Below are positions 23,559-31,129 of a DNA stretch of 31,169 nt, in pieces. The stretch lies in contig DEIC01000108.1 of the NCBI GenBank assembly GCA_002352285.1, positions 10,793-41,961 on the forward strand, given 5' to 3'. The stretch is from Alphaproteobacteria bacterium UBA2784. GTDB taxonomy: Bacteria; Pseudomonadota; Alphaproteobacteria; Micropepsales; Micropepsaceae. Within the stretch, counting starts at the first letter, position 1. Each line of letters opens with the position of its first letter. A program made the translations under genes and the position numbers. The notes beneath the pieces were generated by a model. It ran no database searches, had not been told where the DNA came from, and was given only the letters and a program-made list of their open reading frames with translations.

Positions 23559-24226
23559 AGCTGATTGGCGCAGGGCTGGGCCGCACGGGAACGGCGTCGC
23601 TGAAAATCGCGCTGGAGCAGATCGGCTATGGCCCCTGCTATCACATGCGCGAAGTGTTTCCACGCCCCGATGCCCATGTCTTCTGGCGCGATGCGTTTGC
23701 CCAGTCGCTCCAGCCGGGCGGCGTGACGCTGGACTATGCCAAAGTGTTCGAGGGCTTTGTCTCAACGGTTGACTGGCCCGCCTGCCATTTCTGGCGCGAT
23801 CTTGCGATCCGCTATCCCGATGCCAAGGTGCTGCTCTCTCTGCGCGATCCGGAAAGCTGGTGGAAGAGCGTGCAGGCCACCATCTTCAACCCCATCAAGC
23901 GCGCGCTGGCCGCGCCGGAAGTGGGTTCTCCGGCGATGGTGCAGATGTTCAAGAATCTGGTGGCAGCTGCGATTGGCTGCGATCTTGATGACAAGGAAAG
24001 CGTGCTGGCGATGTTCAAGCGGCACAATGAAGCGGTCATCACCCAGGTGCCAAAGGATCGCCTTCTGGTGTTCGAGGCGTTGCAGGGGTGGGAGCCGCTC
24101 TGCCGGTTCCTGGATGTGCCGGTGCCCGGCACCCCATATCCCAAGACCAATACGACCGAAGATTTTCTGGCCCAATGGAAGAACGAATTGAGCTCCCTGA
24201 ACCAGAAGGGCAGCGGGCCGGAATAA
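23549..24226 (+). CDS. Sulfotransferase family protein
   Basis: A 225-residue P-loop protein. KLIGAGLGRTGTASLKIALE (4-23) is the 5'-phosphosulfate-binding loop of PAPS-dependent sulfotransferases; LLSLRDPESWWKSVQATIFN, with conserved Arg and Ser, contacts the 3'-phosphate. EALQGWEPLCRFLDVPVPGTPYP is the typical late motif ('W..L..FL....P...fP'). This short subgroup is widespread in bacteria and fungi and its acceptors are unknown; some members may not transfer sulfate at all. Translationally coupled to the TetR gene, suggesting that the regulator's ligand is a substrate or product of this enzyme or of the divergent methyltransferase. Confidence 0.88.
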   Translation: MALKLIGAGLGRTGTASLKIALEQIGYGPCYHMREVFPRPDAHVFWRDAFAQSLQPGGVTLDYAKVFEGFVSTVDWPACHFWRDLAIRYPDAKVLLSLRDPESWWKSVQATIFNPIKRALAAPEVGSPAMVQMFKNLVAAAIGCDLDDKESVLAMFKRHNEAVITQVPKDRLLVFEALQGWEPLCRFLDVPVPGTPYPKTNTTEDFLAQWKNELSSLNQKGSGPE

Positions 24227-24338
24227 TCGCGCGTCCGTTAAGGCAAGTTCATGGCTTCGGGGGCTTGAAATGACGCGCATTTGCCGCCACGAAAGGCGTG
24301 TGGAATGCCCCATGCGGGCATTGAGAGGGGAGTTTTTC

Positions 24339-24890
24339 ATGCGCCGTCATCCGTTTCTGACCGCTCTTGTTTGCGGGGCTTCTGTGCTTGTTCTTTCCGC
24401 CTGTGGCTCGGATGGTGGCGGCGGGCCTGCGCCACGCGGTGCGCTGGCTGATCTGCCGGACTATTTCATGGGGCCGGAGGCTGTGCTGTTCCTTGGCTAT
24501 GATTCCAACGGCAACCGGCTGGTGGAGGCGTCGGAGTTTGATGCCGGGGCCAATGCCTCGTTTGCACGCGCCGACACAGACAGCAACGGCCGGGTTTCGG
24601 CCATTGAGCTTGGCGAATGGTGCATGACCGAGCTTGGCCATCGCGAGGCGATGTCGATGCTGTCATTCGGCGTCATGGCCGATCAGCAGATCGACAACGC
24701 CGCCTTCGCCCAGGGCCTGCGCAGCCGTTGGGCCAAACTTGACCGCAACCGCGACGGCAGCCTGCAGCGCACCGAGCTGTGGAGCGAGATGCCTGATCTG
24801 CAGTTTGGTCCGCGTGAACGGCGGGAACGGCCGCGTGACTATGATGGCGCTGGCGGTTCAAGCACCGGGGGCGGCACGATCGGCGGGTGA
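24339..24890 (+). CDS. EF-hand domain lipoprotein
   Basis: A 183-residue lipoprotein. The signal peptide ends in lipobox LSAC (Cys22), then a Gly-rich linker. Three EF-hand calcium loops follow: DSNGNRLVEASE (55-66), DTDSNGRVSAIE (79-90) and DRNRDGSLQRTE (135-146), each with acidic or Asn ligands at positions 1, 3, 5 and Glu at 12. The third Cys-free tail is Arg-rich then Gly/Ser-rich. ATG 24339 has a GAGAGGGG ribosome-binding site at 24323-24330; the longer frame from 24270 would put 23 polar residues before the signal peptide and is rejected. Likely a calcium-binding envelope protein of unknown role. Convergent with the VWA gene, 18 bases apart. Confidence 0.85.
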   Translation: MRRHPFLTALVCGASVLVLSACGSDGGGGPAPRGALADLPDYFMGPEAVLFLGYDSNGNRLVEASEFDAGANASFARADTDSNGRVSAIELGEWCMTELGHREAMSMLSFGVMADQQIDNAAFAQGLRSRWAKLDRNRDGSLQRTELWSEMPDLQFGPRERRERPRDYDGAGGSSTGGGTIGG

Positions 24891-24908
24891 GCCGCCGGCG
24901 GTTGGACC

Positions 24909-26084
24909 CTAACGCGTCAGTTCGCGCATGGCCTTGTCCAGCCCGTCGAGGGTGAGCGGGAACATGCGGTGGTTCATAAGCTGGCGGATCAGCGCGATGG
25001 ACGGCGTGTGCTCCCAGTGCTTTTCAGCCACCGGATTGAGCCAGACAACATGCGGATAGATGTCGGCGACGCGCTGCAGCCAGACGGCGCCTGCCTCCTC
25101 GTTCCAGTGTTCAACTGAGCCGCCGGGGTAGGTGATCTCATACGGGCTCATCGTCGCGTCGCCGATGAAAATCACCTTGTAGTCATTGCCGAATTTGTGG
25201 AGCACGTCCCACGTCGCCGTCTTTTCATTGTGGCGGCGGCGATTGTCTTTCCACACGCCCTCGTAAAGGCAGTTGTGAAAGTAGAAAAATTCCATGTGCT
25301 TGAATTCGGTGCGCGCGGCGGAAAACAGCTCCTCACACAGCTTGATATAGCTGTCCATCGAGCCGCCAATGTCAAAGAAGAGCAGCGTTTTGACCGTGTT
25401 GTGCCGCTCTGGCACCAGCTTCAGGTCAAGATAGCCCTTGTGCGCCGTCTGGCGGATGGTGCCGTCGAGATCAAGTTCGGTCTCGGCGCCTTGGCGCGCC
25501 CATTTGCGCAGGCGGCGCAGCGCCACTTTGATGTTGCGGGTGCCGAGTTCGACGCTGTCGTCGAGGTTCTTGTACTCGCGCTTGTCCCACACTTTCACGG
25601 CGCGGCCATGGCGACCCTTCTCCTGGCCGATGCGCACGCCCTCGGGATTGAAGCCCATCGCGCCATAAGGCGATGTGCCAGCCGTGCCGATCATCTTGTT
25701 GCCACCCTCGTGGCGCTTCTTCTGCTCCTCAAGGCGCTTTTTCAGCTCCTCCATAAGCTTTTCCCAGCCGCCCATGGACTCGATCAGTTTCTTTTCCTCT
25801 TCCGAGAGGAATTTTTCGGAGAGCGCCTTCAGCCATTCTTCGGGAATCTGCGCGACTTCGGTGCCGTCCAGCGCCTCCAGCCCCTTGAACACATGGCCGA
25901 AGACGCGATCGAATTTGTCGAGGTTCTTTTCGTCTTTCACGAGCACGGTGCGGGCGAGGTAATAGAACTCCTCAACCTTCATGCCGATGACGTTTTTGGT
26001 GAGCGCCTCAAGAAGGGCAAGATACTCCTTCAGCGTCACCGGCACCTTGGCGCTGCGCAACTCGTCGAAGAACTGATGGAACAT
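24909..26084 (-). CDS. CoxE-like von Willebrand factor A domain protein
   Basis: A 391-residue cytosolic protein. Residues 1-130 are charged and helical, with a Lys/Glu-rich coiled-coil-like part (EEEKKLIESMGGWEKLMEEL). A middle region (WDKREYKNLDDSVELGTRNI, about 166-185) precedes a VWA domain from about residue 225. The MIDAS is FFDIGGSMD (Asp238, Gly240, Ser242), so the first Ser of the DxSxS pattern is Gly, as I recall for other CoxE-like proteins; IGDATMSPYEI supplies a later acidic ligand. Such proteins usually work with a MoxR-type AAA ATPase in metal-centre or complex assembly, but none is encoded in this window. The 104 bases upstream show no clear promoter or terminator. Confidence 0.88.
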   Translation of the reverse strand: MFHQFFDELRSAKVPVTLKEYLALLEALTKNVIGMKVEEFYYLARTVLVKDEKNLDKFDRVFGHVFKGLEALDGTEVAQIPEEWLKALSEKFLSEEEKKLIESMGGWEKLMEELKKRLEEQKKRHEGGNKMIGTAGTSPYGAMGFNPEGVRIGQEKGRHGRAVKVWDKREYKNLDDSVELGTRNIKVALRRLRKWARQGAETELDLDGTIRQTAHKGYLDLKLVPERHNTVKTLLFFDIGGSMDSYIKLCEELFSAARTEFKHMEFFYFHNCLYEGVWKDNRRRHNEKTATWDVLHKFGNDYKVIFIGDATMSPYEITYPGGSVEHWNEEAGAVWLQRVADIYPHVVWLNPVAEKHWEHTPSIALIRQLMNHRMFPLTLDGLDKAMRELTR

Positions 26085-26188
26085 GGGTGGCCTGCGGGCG
26101 GAATGGCGTGCTGGCGCAAGCCTAACACGGAATTGCCACCGCTGGCCAAGATGGTGACGCGGGGGCAGTGGCTAAACAGGGCGAGTCT

Positions 26189-27310
26189 TTAATAAGCGCC
26201 CGAATGGGTGATGCCTTGTGCGACCCAGGTGATTAGCGCATGGGCATCTTGGCACGACTTCTCAAGTGCGATTGCAGGCGTTGAAATCAGCGCCTCGACA
26301 GACCAGCCTGAGGAAACTGTCTGCATGTTTGCAAAGTACTTCTGCCCAGCAAAGCCCTCAGCCAGAGTTCCAGCGAAGATCACAGGTGTTCCATCGGCAA
26401 GGGGCGGGCTTTCGCACAAATCCGTCCTTACTTCGGCTTTGTATGTCTCGCCGAGGTATTTCCGAATGCGCTCGAGAAGCCCTTCCGTCGATGTTCCTTC
26501 CGGCATGCGGGTGATAAAGAAATTTAGTGCCGATGTCTGATCGAACGCCGTATAGGCGCAGTTCAGGTCGCCCCCTGTTCCTGAAGAATGCTCCAGATTG
26601 ACGACACCCATCAGATGGAACCCGCGCATGAAATATGGGCACAGCGAACCTGACTGAATGTGCCGCACACCTAACTGTTCATACGATACGACGCCTTTCA
26701 GGTTGCCTTGACCGTCACCCGGAGGTTGATCCGCAATGGATGACTTTGCAGACACCATAGGCCCAATTATGCGAATTGGCCTGTGATGCTCAGAAATTGA
26801 ACTGCAGGTCGCTATGAAGCCCAACTCGGTCTCGATTTTGTACTCCATGTTCCGGGAAGAGAGGATGCACTCAACGAGCAAATTGTCCTTCATTAGGGCA
26901 ATTGTCGTCACACGTTCTTCATTGGCGAATATGCTTTCCGGGCTGGCTTCCGGATTCTGATCGATCAGCATATCCCAGCGTCCGGCGATCAGATCAGTTG
27001 GGTCAAAGGGCAGGGCAAAGCTGCCGGAGTTTGTTGCTGCATAGTCGGCGCCCAACCGGATCCTGATTGTGCCGGTCACGCCGCCGCCTTCATAGCGGCA
27101 GGACCAGACCTTGCCGCCCGCCTCAGAAACGGGCGCGCTTTGCAGCGTCATTGTGTTGATGGTCGGATGGCACGCGATGCCTGTTTCACCATAAAGAAAT
27201 GACCCATTGTCCTCAGTCCAGCCCTCAGCAGCCCGGCTCGCTGGCGCTGCGCCTGCAGCAAACATCGTGACTACTGCCAACATCCAATGTCTGCGGCGAT
27301 GCGGGGTCAT
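26189..27310 (-). CDS. Secreted two-domain cysteine protein, paralogue 1 of an unrecognised family
   Basis: A 373-residue protein with a Sec signal peptide (cleavage near residue 27, ASRA-AE). I do not recognise the family. The N-domain (28-175) has Cys47, 71, 148 and 169; the C-domain (210-373) has Cys224, 251, 299 and 353. It is clearly paralogous to the gene just upstream in the same unit (27381-28502): matching points include SG..CP, the C.Y strands, LLVECIL, LGFIATC, RHIQSG, ADGTPVI and GWSVEALI. Even Cys numbers suggest periplasmic disulfides. It is last of four related genes, 70 bases after the third, so it may have its own promoter. Base composition is the lowest in the window (about 50% GC in two 60-base lines I counted). 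Confidence 0.85.
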   Translation of the reverse strand: MTPHRRRHWMLAVVTMFAAGAAPASRAAEGWTEDNGSFLYGETGIACHPTINTMTLQSAPVSEAGGKVWSCRYEGGGVTGTIRIRLGADYAATNSGSFALPFDPTDLIAGRWDMLIDQNPEASPESIFANEERVTTIALMKDNLLVECILSSRNMEYKIETELGFIATCSSISEHHRPIRIIGPMVSAKSSIADQPPGDGQGNLKGVVSYEQLGVRHIQSGSLCPYFMRGFHLMGVVNLEHSSGTGGDLNCAYTAFDQTSALNFFITRMPEGTSTEGLLERIRKYLGETYKAEVRTDLCESPPLADGTPVIFAGTLAEGFAGQKYFANMQTVSSGWSVEALISTPAIALEKSCQDAHALITWVAQGITHSGAY

Positions 27311-27366
27311 AGCGGTTGCAATGTCCTCTCATGGATCAACAAGGGGTCTGTTAATTCGCCTGTTTG

Positions 27367-27385
27367 CCTAGGCGCGAAACCTAGG
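27367..27385. promoter_or_regulatory. Twin CCTAGG motif in the gap before paralogue 1
   Basis: CCTAGG occurs at 27367-27372 and again at 27380-27385, 13 bases apart, with the second copy covering the stop codon of paralogue 2. In the 70-base gap this is the only structured element; it could be an operator half-pair or chance. Confidence 0.2.
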
Positions 27386-28502
27386 GATCAAAACCACCGG
27401 GCTTTGTAATACTGCGGGCTACTTTAAGCAGAATGTCGTTGACCTCCTTGCAGTACGCCGCCAGTTCGCCCGGAGGCGCGATAAGCAGTGCCTCAACTGA
27501 CCAGCCAAGGCGCAACGTGTGAAGGTTGCCATAGACCGCCCCTTCTTTTGTCACGGAGCCATAGATCACACTCGTCCCGTCTGCTTGGGGTGTGGTGCGG
27601 CAAGCGTTGCGGTCAATGGGGAGTGCAAATGTGCGCTCCAAATAGGCAAGCATGAAGGATTCAACCTGCGCAATGGTCGAGCCATTTGCCCAAGAGGTGA
27701 CGTACAAGTTCAGCGGCGGACCACCGGGGTTGATTGCGCGATAGTCGCACAGGATGTCCCGCCCCAGGCCGGCAGGATGGGGCAGAATCTTTACGTCATA
27801 CAGAAAGTACAGTTCACCGGTGTCAGGACAATTTGCGCCGGATTGAATGTGCACAAGATCGCCGCCATTGCGCTCGACCACGCCGTCATCATCGCTCCGT
27901 CGGCGCAGATCACCTCTGCTGACATTTGTTTCCGGCACGTAGATGCCTTCGGTCGTGAGGAAAATCTGGTTTGATCCGTCGGTTAGTAGAATGCAGGTTG
28001 CGATAAAGAGGAAACTCTCGGGCGCCTCCGGCAGTGTCTTGGTCGAGTCCATTGTGCAGTCGACGAGATAGGCGCCTGAGAGCGCCGCCGCTTGAGTCCG
28101 TTTGGCCGGCTTGCCGCCAACAGGCCCTGCCGGAAGGTCTTGCAGTAGGAGAACATCTGCGTGACGCGCAAGGACGTCAGCGGGATCCCCCTCTAGCTTG
28201 AACTCCTGGTCCCGGGCCGTCGAAGAATAGGCGGATGCCAGCCTGATGCGGATCATGCCGCGCGCACCATCTGCCTCGTATGTGCATGTGGAAACGCCCC
28301 CTTCGTGCCCCGCCTTCTCAACGGCGTTCAGCCGAAAGCCATGCGCCTCGCTGGGACATTCGACACCCGACGCAACGTGAAGGTAGCCATTCGCCGATTT
28401 CTTCCAGCCATCGGGAATCTCAAATGCTGCCACCGGGCCTGCTATGATAGCGCAAGTCATAGCCGCCAACCAAGCTGTCCTGAGAAAGTGCGCTGGCTTC
28501 AT
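27381..28502 (-). CDS. Secreted two-domain cysteine protein, paralogue 2 of an unrecognised family
   Basis: A 373-residue protein, the same length as paralogue 1. The signal peptide ends near residue 26 (VAA-FEIP). The N-domain (27-180) has Cys49, 73, 149 and 170; the C-domain (210-373) has Cys225, 252, 301 and 351. The N-domain opens DGWKKSANGYLHVASGVECP and the C-domain opens LVHIQSGANCP...GRDILCDYRA, so the two halves share an H..SG..CP...C.Y signature and may be an ancient duplication. No catalytic motif is evident; mature sequence is rich in predicted beta strands. Starts 3 bases after the stop of the N-domain-only gene, so the two are almost certainly co-translated. Function unknown. 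Confidence 0.88.
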   Translation of the reverse strand: MKPAHFLRTAWLAAMTCAIIAGPVAAFEIPDGWKKSANGYLHVASGVECPSEAHGFRLNAVEKAGHEGGVSTCTYEADGARGMIRIRLASAYSSTARDQEFKLEGDPADVLARHADVLLLQDLPAGPVGGKPAKRTQAAALSGAYLVDCTMDSTKTLPEAPESFLFIATCILLTDGSNQIFLTTEGIYVPETNVSRGDLRRRSDDDGVVERNGGDLVHIQSGANCPDTGELYFLYDVKILPHPAGLGRDILCDYRAINPGGPPLNLYVTSWANGSTIAQVESFMLAYLERTFALPIDRNACRTTPQADGTSVIYGSVTKEGAVYGNLHTLRLGWSVEALLIAPPGELAAYCKEVNDILLKVARSITKPGGFDP

Positions 28503-28505
28503 CGG

Positions 28506-29039
28506 CTATCGCGCCTCGTCAACAAGATCAGAGCACTCAGTCACAAACTCCATCACTGCTTCATCGGTTTTGCCGCCGCTGTCATACGAGCGGCCAATGC
28601 AATCGACCAGAAGGTCGCCAACGCGCGACGTGATGACCATGTCAGAATAATTGCGGCCATCTGATGCCGTGCCGGGTGTGACGCGCCAGCCCGCAGCGGG
28701 AGCATCCTCGCCCGGCTTAGGGTTCATCAGGGTTTCGTCGATTTGCACTGCCTTGCCGGACTCTCCGGAACCCTTGTGATACTCGCGCACCCTCAGCCAC
28801 GCTTCGCTCTCGGGACCGTTCCCGGGATAATGGCAGCGGCCCAACATGGCTGCATCGCCATCAACGGCGACGGTTGCATACTCAAAACCGCCAAGCTCTT
28901 TCGGGCAAACCAAGCCGGTGACTTCGTGTTTTGGGCCATCGCCCGTTGTGACCCAGCCGCGCGGCGCTGTTTCAGCAAGGGCATGGGAGGAGAGCATGAC
29001 CGTGGCAAACATGGATGCGGTGATGATTGTGCGCTTCAT
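28506..29039 (-). CDS. Secreted single-domain protein equal to the N-domain of the family
   Basis: A 177-residue protein with a Sec signal peptide (cleavage after ALA at about residue 22). The mature part matches only the N-domain of the two 373-residue paralogues downstream: RGW near the start, KHEVTGLVCP, GRCHYPG, LLVDCIGRS and EFVTECSDL. Its Cys45, 69, 147 and 169 have spacing 24-78-22 against 24-77-21 and 24-76-21 in the long proteins. ATG 29039 overlaps the stop of the preceding gene as ATGA and gives a clean signal peptide; the frame upstream to 29174 runs inside that gene and is rejected. No known family is recognised; a periplasmic disulfide-linked fold is likely. Confidence 0.87.
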   Translation of the reverse strand: MKRTIITASMFATVMLSSHALAETAPRGWVTTGDGPKHEVTGLVCPKELGGFEYATVAVDGDAAMLGRCHYPGNGPESEAWLRVREYHKGSGESGKAVQIDETLMNPKPGEDAPAAGWRVTPGTASDGRNYSDMVITSRVGDLLVDCIGRSYDSGGKTDEAVMEFVTECSDLVDEAR

Positions 29040-29650
29040 GGCCGCGCCTCCTTGGTGATGGTTTCGTAGATCAACATCATCGTGGCATTGGCGATCAGGT
29101 TTTGGGTTTGCCACGGCTCTTCCGGCACGGTGAGCCTGAGTTTGAAGCTCCACCCCAATCGATTCTGGATCCACGCGCCTGACACGTGGGGTGTGCCCTC
29201 AATGTCGATAAGAAACGTCGCGCGTGCAGGGTCGAAGTCAGAACCCTCGCTCGTCAGCGAGACGATCATTCCCTCATAGGGCTTGGCGCCCGGATTGCGC
29301 TGGAGGATGGCGCTGACAGTTGCCTGCAGGGCTTCCTCGGCAGGAATGTCCCGGCCCCAGTCGGTAATGAAAAGCGTGAGTTTGCCAAGCTTGCCATCGA
29401 AGTCTGCGCGATAGTCGCAGGCAAAATCGCGGCCAAGGCCGGCCTGATCGATCACGTCAGCAGAGGCCCGCACAAAGTCACCAATCGCAAGCGGACATTG
29501 CATGCCACTTGGCTCATGGCGAACGTTGCCGTCGGGCAATTCCGTGACAACTGCCTCCATCTCCGGGCCGCCGGGCTCTGACCTGGCGGCGGCGGGAAGC
29601 GCGAACAAAGCAGAAGCAATAATGGCGACAGCCAAAGAACAGTTCCGCAT
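29036..29650 (-). CDS. Secreted single-domain protein equal to the C-domain of the family
   Basis: A 204-residue protein with a Sec signal peptide (cleavage near residue 22, PAAA-RS). The mature part matches only the C-domain of the 373-residue paralogues: VRHEPSGMQCP, GLGRDFACDYRAD, LTLFITDWG and RLGWSFKLRLTVP. The first two domain cysteines are kept (Cys52 and 78, spacing 26 against 27), but the last two are both missing, as if one disulfide had been lost as a unit. It is first in the four-gene unit and overlaps the next start by 4 bases. The frame reaches back to 29719, but ATG 29650 gives the signal peptide. No recognised family or active site. Confidence 0.86.
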   Translation of the reverse strand: MRNCSLAVAIIASALFALPAAARSEPGGPEMEAVVTELPDGNVRHEPSGMQCPLAIGDFVRASADVIDQAGLGRDFACDYRADFDGKLGKLTLFITDWGRDIPAEEALQATVSAILQRNPGAKPYEGMIVSLTSEGSDFDPARATFLIDIEGTPHVSGAWIQNRLGWSFKLRLTVPEEPWQTQNLIANATMMLIYETITKEARP

Positions 29651-29678
29651 GGAGCCCCCATTCCTTTGCAGGAGTGGA

Positions 29679-29708
29679 ATTCTATGCGTGCAATTCAGGC
29701 AAAGTCGA
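29679..29708 (-). promoter_or_regulatory. Tentative promoter of the four-gene secreted-protein unit
   Basis: On the minus strand TAGAAT (29684-29679, one mismatch to TATAAT) lies 18 bases after TCGACT (29708-29703, a weak -35). It would start transcription about 22 bases before ATG 29650 and sits directly behind the helicase terminator. Only the -10 is convincing. Confidence 0.25.
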
Positions 29709-29717
29709 GACAGCGGC

Positions 29718-29755
29718 AAAAAAGAACCGGCCCTGCTTTTCTCAAGCAGAGCCGG
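29718..29755 (-). terminator. Intrinsic terminator of the DEAD-box helicase gene
   Basis: Read on the minus strand, CCGGC-T-CTGCTT / AAGCAG-G-GCCGG forms an 11-pair stem with one internal mismatch and a 5-base loop, followed by TTCTTTTTT. It stands 33 bases after the helicase stop and separates that gene from the four-gene secreted-protein unit on the same strand. Confidence 0.88.
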
Positions 29756-29788
29756 AATTCCGGGATTGTCATCGCGTGTTGCGGTGCA

Positions 29789-31129
29789 TCAATTCGGCGC
29801 GCGCCGCGCCGTCTTGAACGGGTGGCGCTGGCCGTTGCGCGAAGTGGTCTGCTGGCGCTGGCCATGCCGGTGGGCGTGACCGTTGCGCGGCTTGTTGCGG
29901 TGATGCGGATGCAGAGGGCGGGGCTGGCGCTCCTGCGCTGTTGCGCCATGCGGATTTGTCGCGGGAATGGCGGCAATGGGCGCCGCGCCGCCGGTGCGAT
30001 CCTCGGCGGGCACGGTCTGGCGCGTTACCTTTTCGATGGCACGCAGATAGGCGCGCTCCTCGTGATCGCAGAACGAAATCGCAATGCCCGTTGCGCCCGC
30101 ACGCGCGGTGCGTCCAATGCGGTGCACATAGGACTCCGGAATGTTCGGCAGGTGATAGTTGATGACGTGGGTGACGCCATCGACATCAATGCCGCGCGCA
30201 GCGATATCGGTTGCGATCAACACGCGCGTGCTGCCATCCTTGAAGCGGGAAAGGGCGCGTTCGCGCTGCGGCTGGCTTTTGTTGCCGTGGATGGCCAGCG
30301 CCTCGATGCCGGCGACGGCCAGATATTTCACCACCTTGTCGGCGCCGTGCTTGGTGCGGGTGAAGACCAGCGTGCGGGCAAAGGCGGGATCGGCCAGAAG
30401 CTCTGCCAGCAACGCATTCTTGGCAGCGGGGCTCACGTGAATGACGCGCTGGTCCACGCGCTCCACCGTTGTGGCGGCGGGCGTCACAGCGACCTTTTCC
30501 GGATTGCGCAGCAGCTCGGCGGCCAGGGCGCCAATTTCCTGCGGCATGGTCGCCGAGAAGAACAGGTTCTGGCGCTCACGCGGCAGGCGCTGCACGATCT
30601 TGCGGATGTCGCGGATGAAGCCCATGTCGAGCATCTGGTCGGCTTCGTCGAGCACGAAGGTGCTGACGCCGGCGAGCGAGAGATTGCCGCTCTTCAGATG
30701 GTCGAGCAGGCGGCCCGGTGTTGCCACCAGCACATCAAGGCCGCGCGCGATCATCTTCTGCTGGCCGAAATGGCCCTGACCGCCAAACACCACGCCAACG
30801 GAATGAGACAGATGGCGGGCATAGGTGCGGAAGCTGTCGGCGATCTGGGTTGCCAGTTCGCGCGTGGGCGACAGCACCAGCACGCGGCAGGTCTTTGGCT
30901 CGGGGCGCGTTTTCTGGCGCGCCAGCCGCTCGAGAATGGGCAGGGCAAAGGCAGCGGTTTTGCCTGTGCCCGTCTGCGCGATGCCCAGAAGGTCGCGGCC
31001 CGCAACCACGTGCGGAATCGCCTGCAGCTGAATGGGGGTCGGCGTTTGATAGCCGGTGGCGGTCAGCGCCTTGAGGATCGGCGCAGACAGGCCAAGCGTT
31101 GCAAAGGCCGAGGAAGAAAGTTCAGTCAT
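29789..31129 (-). CDS. DEAD-box ATP-dependent RNA helicase, RhlE-like
   Basis: A 446-residue RNA helicase. The Q motif region (GYQTPTPIQLQAIP) is followed by motif I AQTGTGKT, PTRELATQ (Ia), VATPGRLLDHL (Ib), VLDEADQMLDMGF (motif II, exact DEAD) and FFSATM (III). The second RecA domain holds LVFTRTKHGADK, IATDIAARGIDV (V) and YVHRIGRTARAG (VI). After about residue 380 comes a basic His/Arg/Asn/Gln-rich low-complexity tail (HPHHRNKPRNGHAHRHGQ), typical of RhlE-type proteins for RNA contact or ribosome work. An in-frame TTG at 31141 is possible, but ATG 31129 is better placed. The gene ends in a strong intrinsic terminator. Roles are likely in ribosome assembly or RNA turnover, particularly in the cold. 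Confidence 0.95.
   Translation of the reverse strand: MTELSSSAFATLGLSAPILKALTATGYQTPTPIQLQAIPHVVAGRDLLGIAQTGTGKTAAFALPILERLARQKTRPEPKTCRVLVLSPTRELATQIADSFRTYARHLSHSVGVVFGGQGHFGQQKMIARGLDVLVATPGRLLDHLKSGNLSLAGVSTFVLDEADQMLDMGFIRDIRKIVQRLPRERQNLFFSATMPQEIGALAAELLRNPEKVAVTPAATTVERVDQRVIHVSPAAKNALLAELLADPAFARTLVFTRTKHGADKVVKYLAVAGIEALAIHGNKSQPQRERALSRFKDGSTRVLIATDIAARGIDVDGVTHVINYHLPNIPESYVHRIGRTARAGATGIAISFCDHEERAYLRAIEKVTRQTVPAEDRTGGAAPIAAIPATNPHGATAQERQPRPLHPHHRNKPRNGHAHRHGQRQQTTSRNGQRHPFKTARRAPN

Noticed and set aside
25197..26192. 331-codon plus-strand frame opposite the VWA gene
   Set aside because: Leu/Phe/Ala-rich shadow translation with no motif; the minus frame has the MIDAS and family layout.
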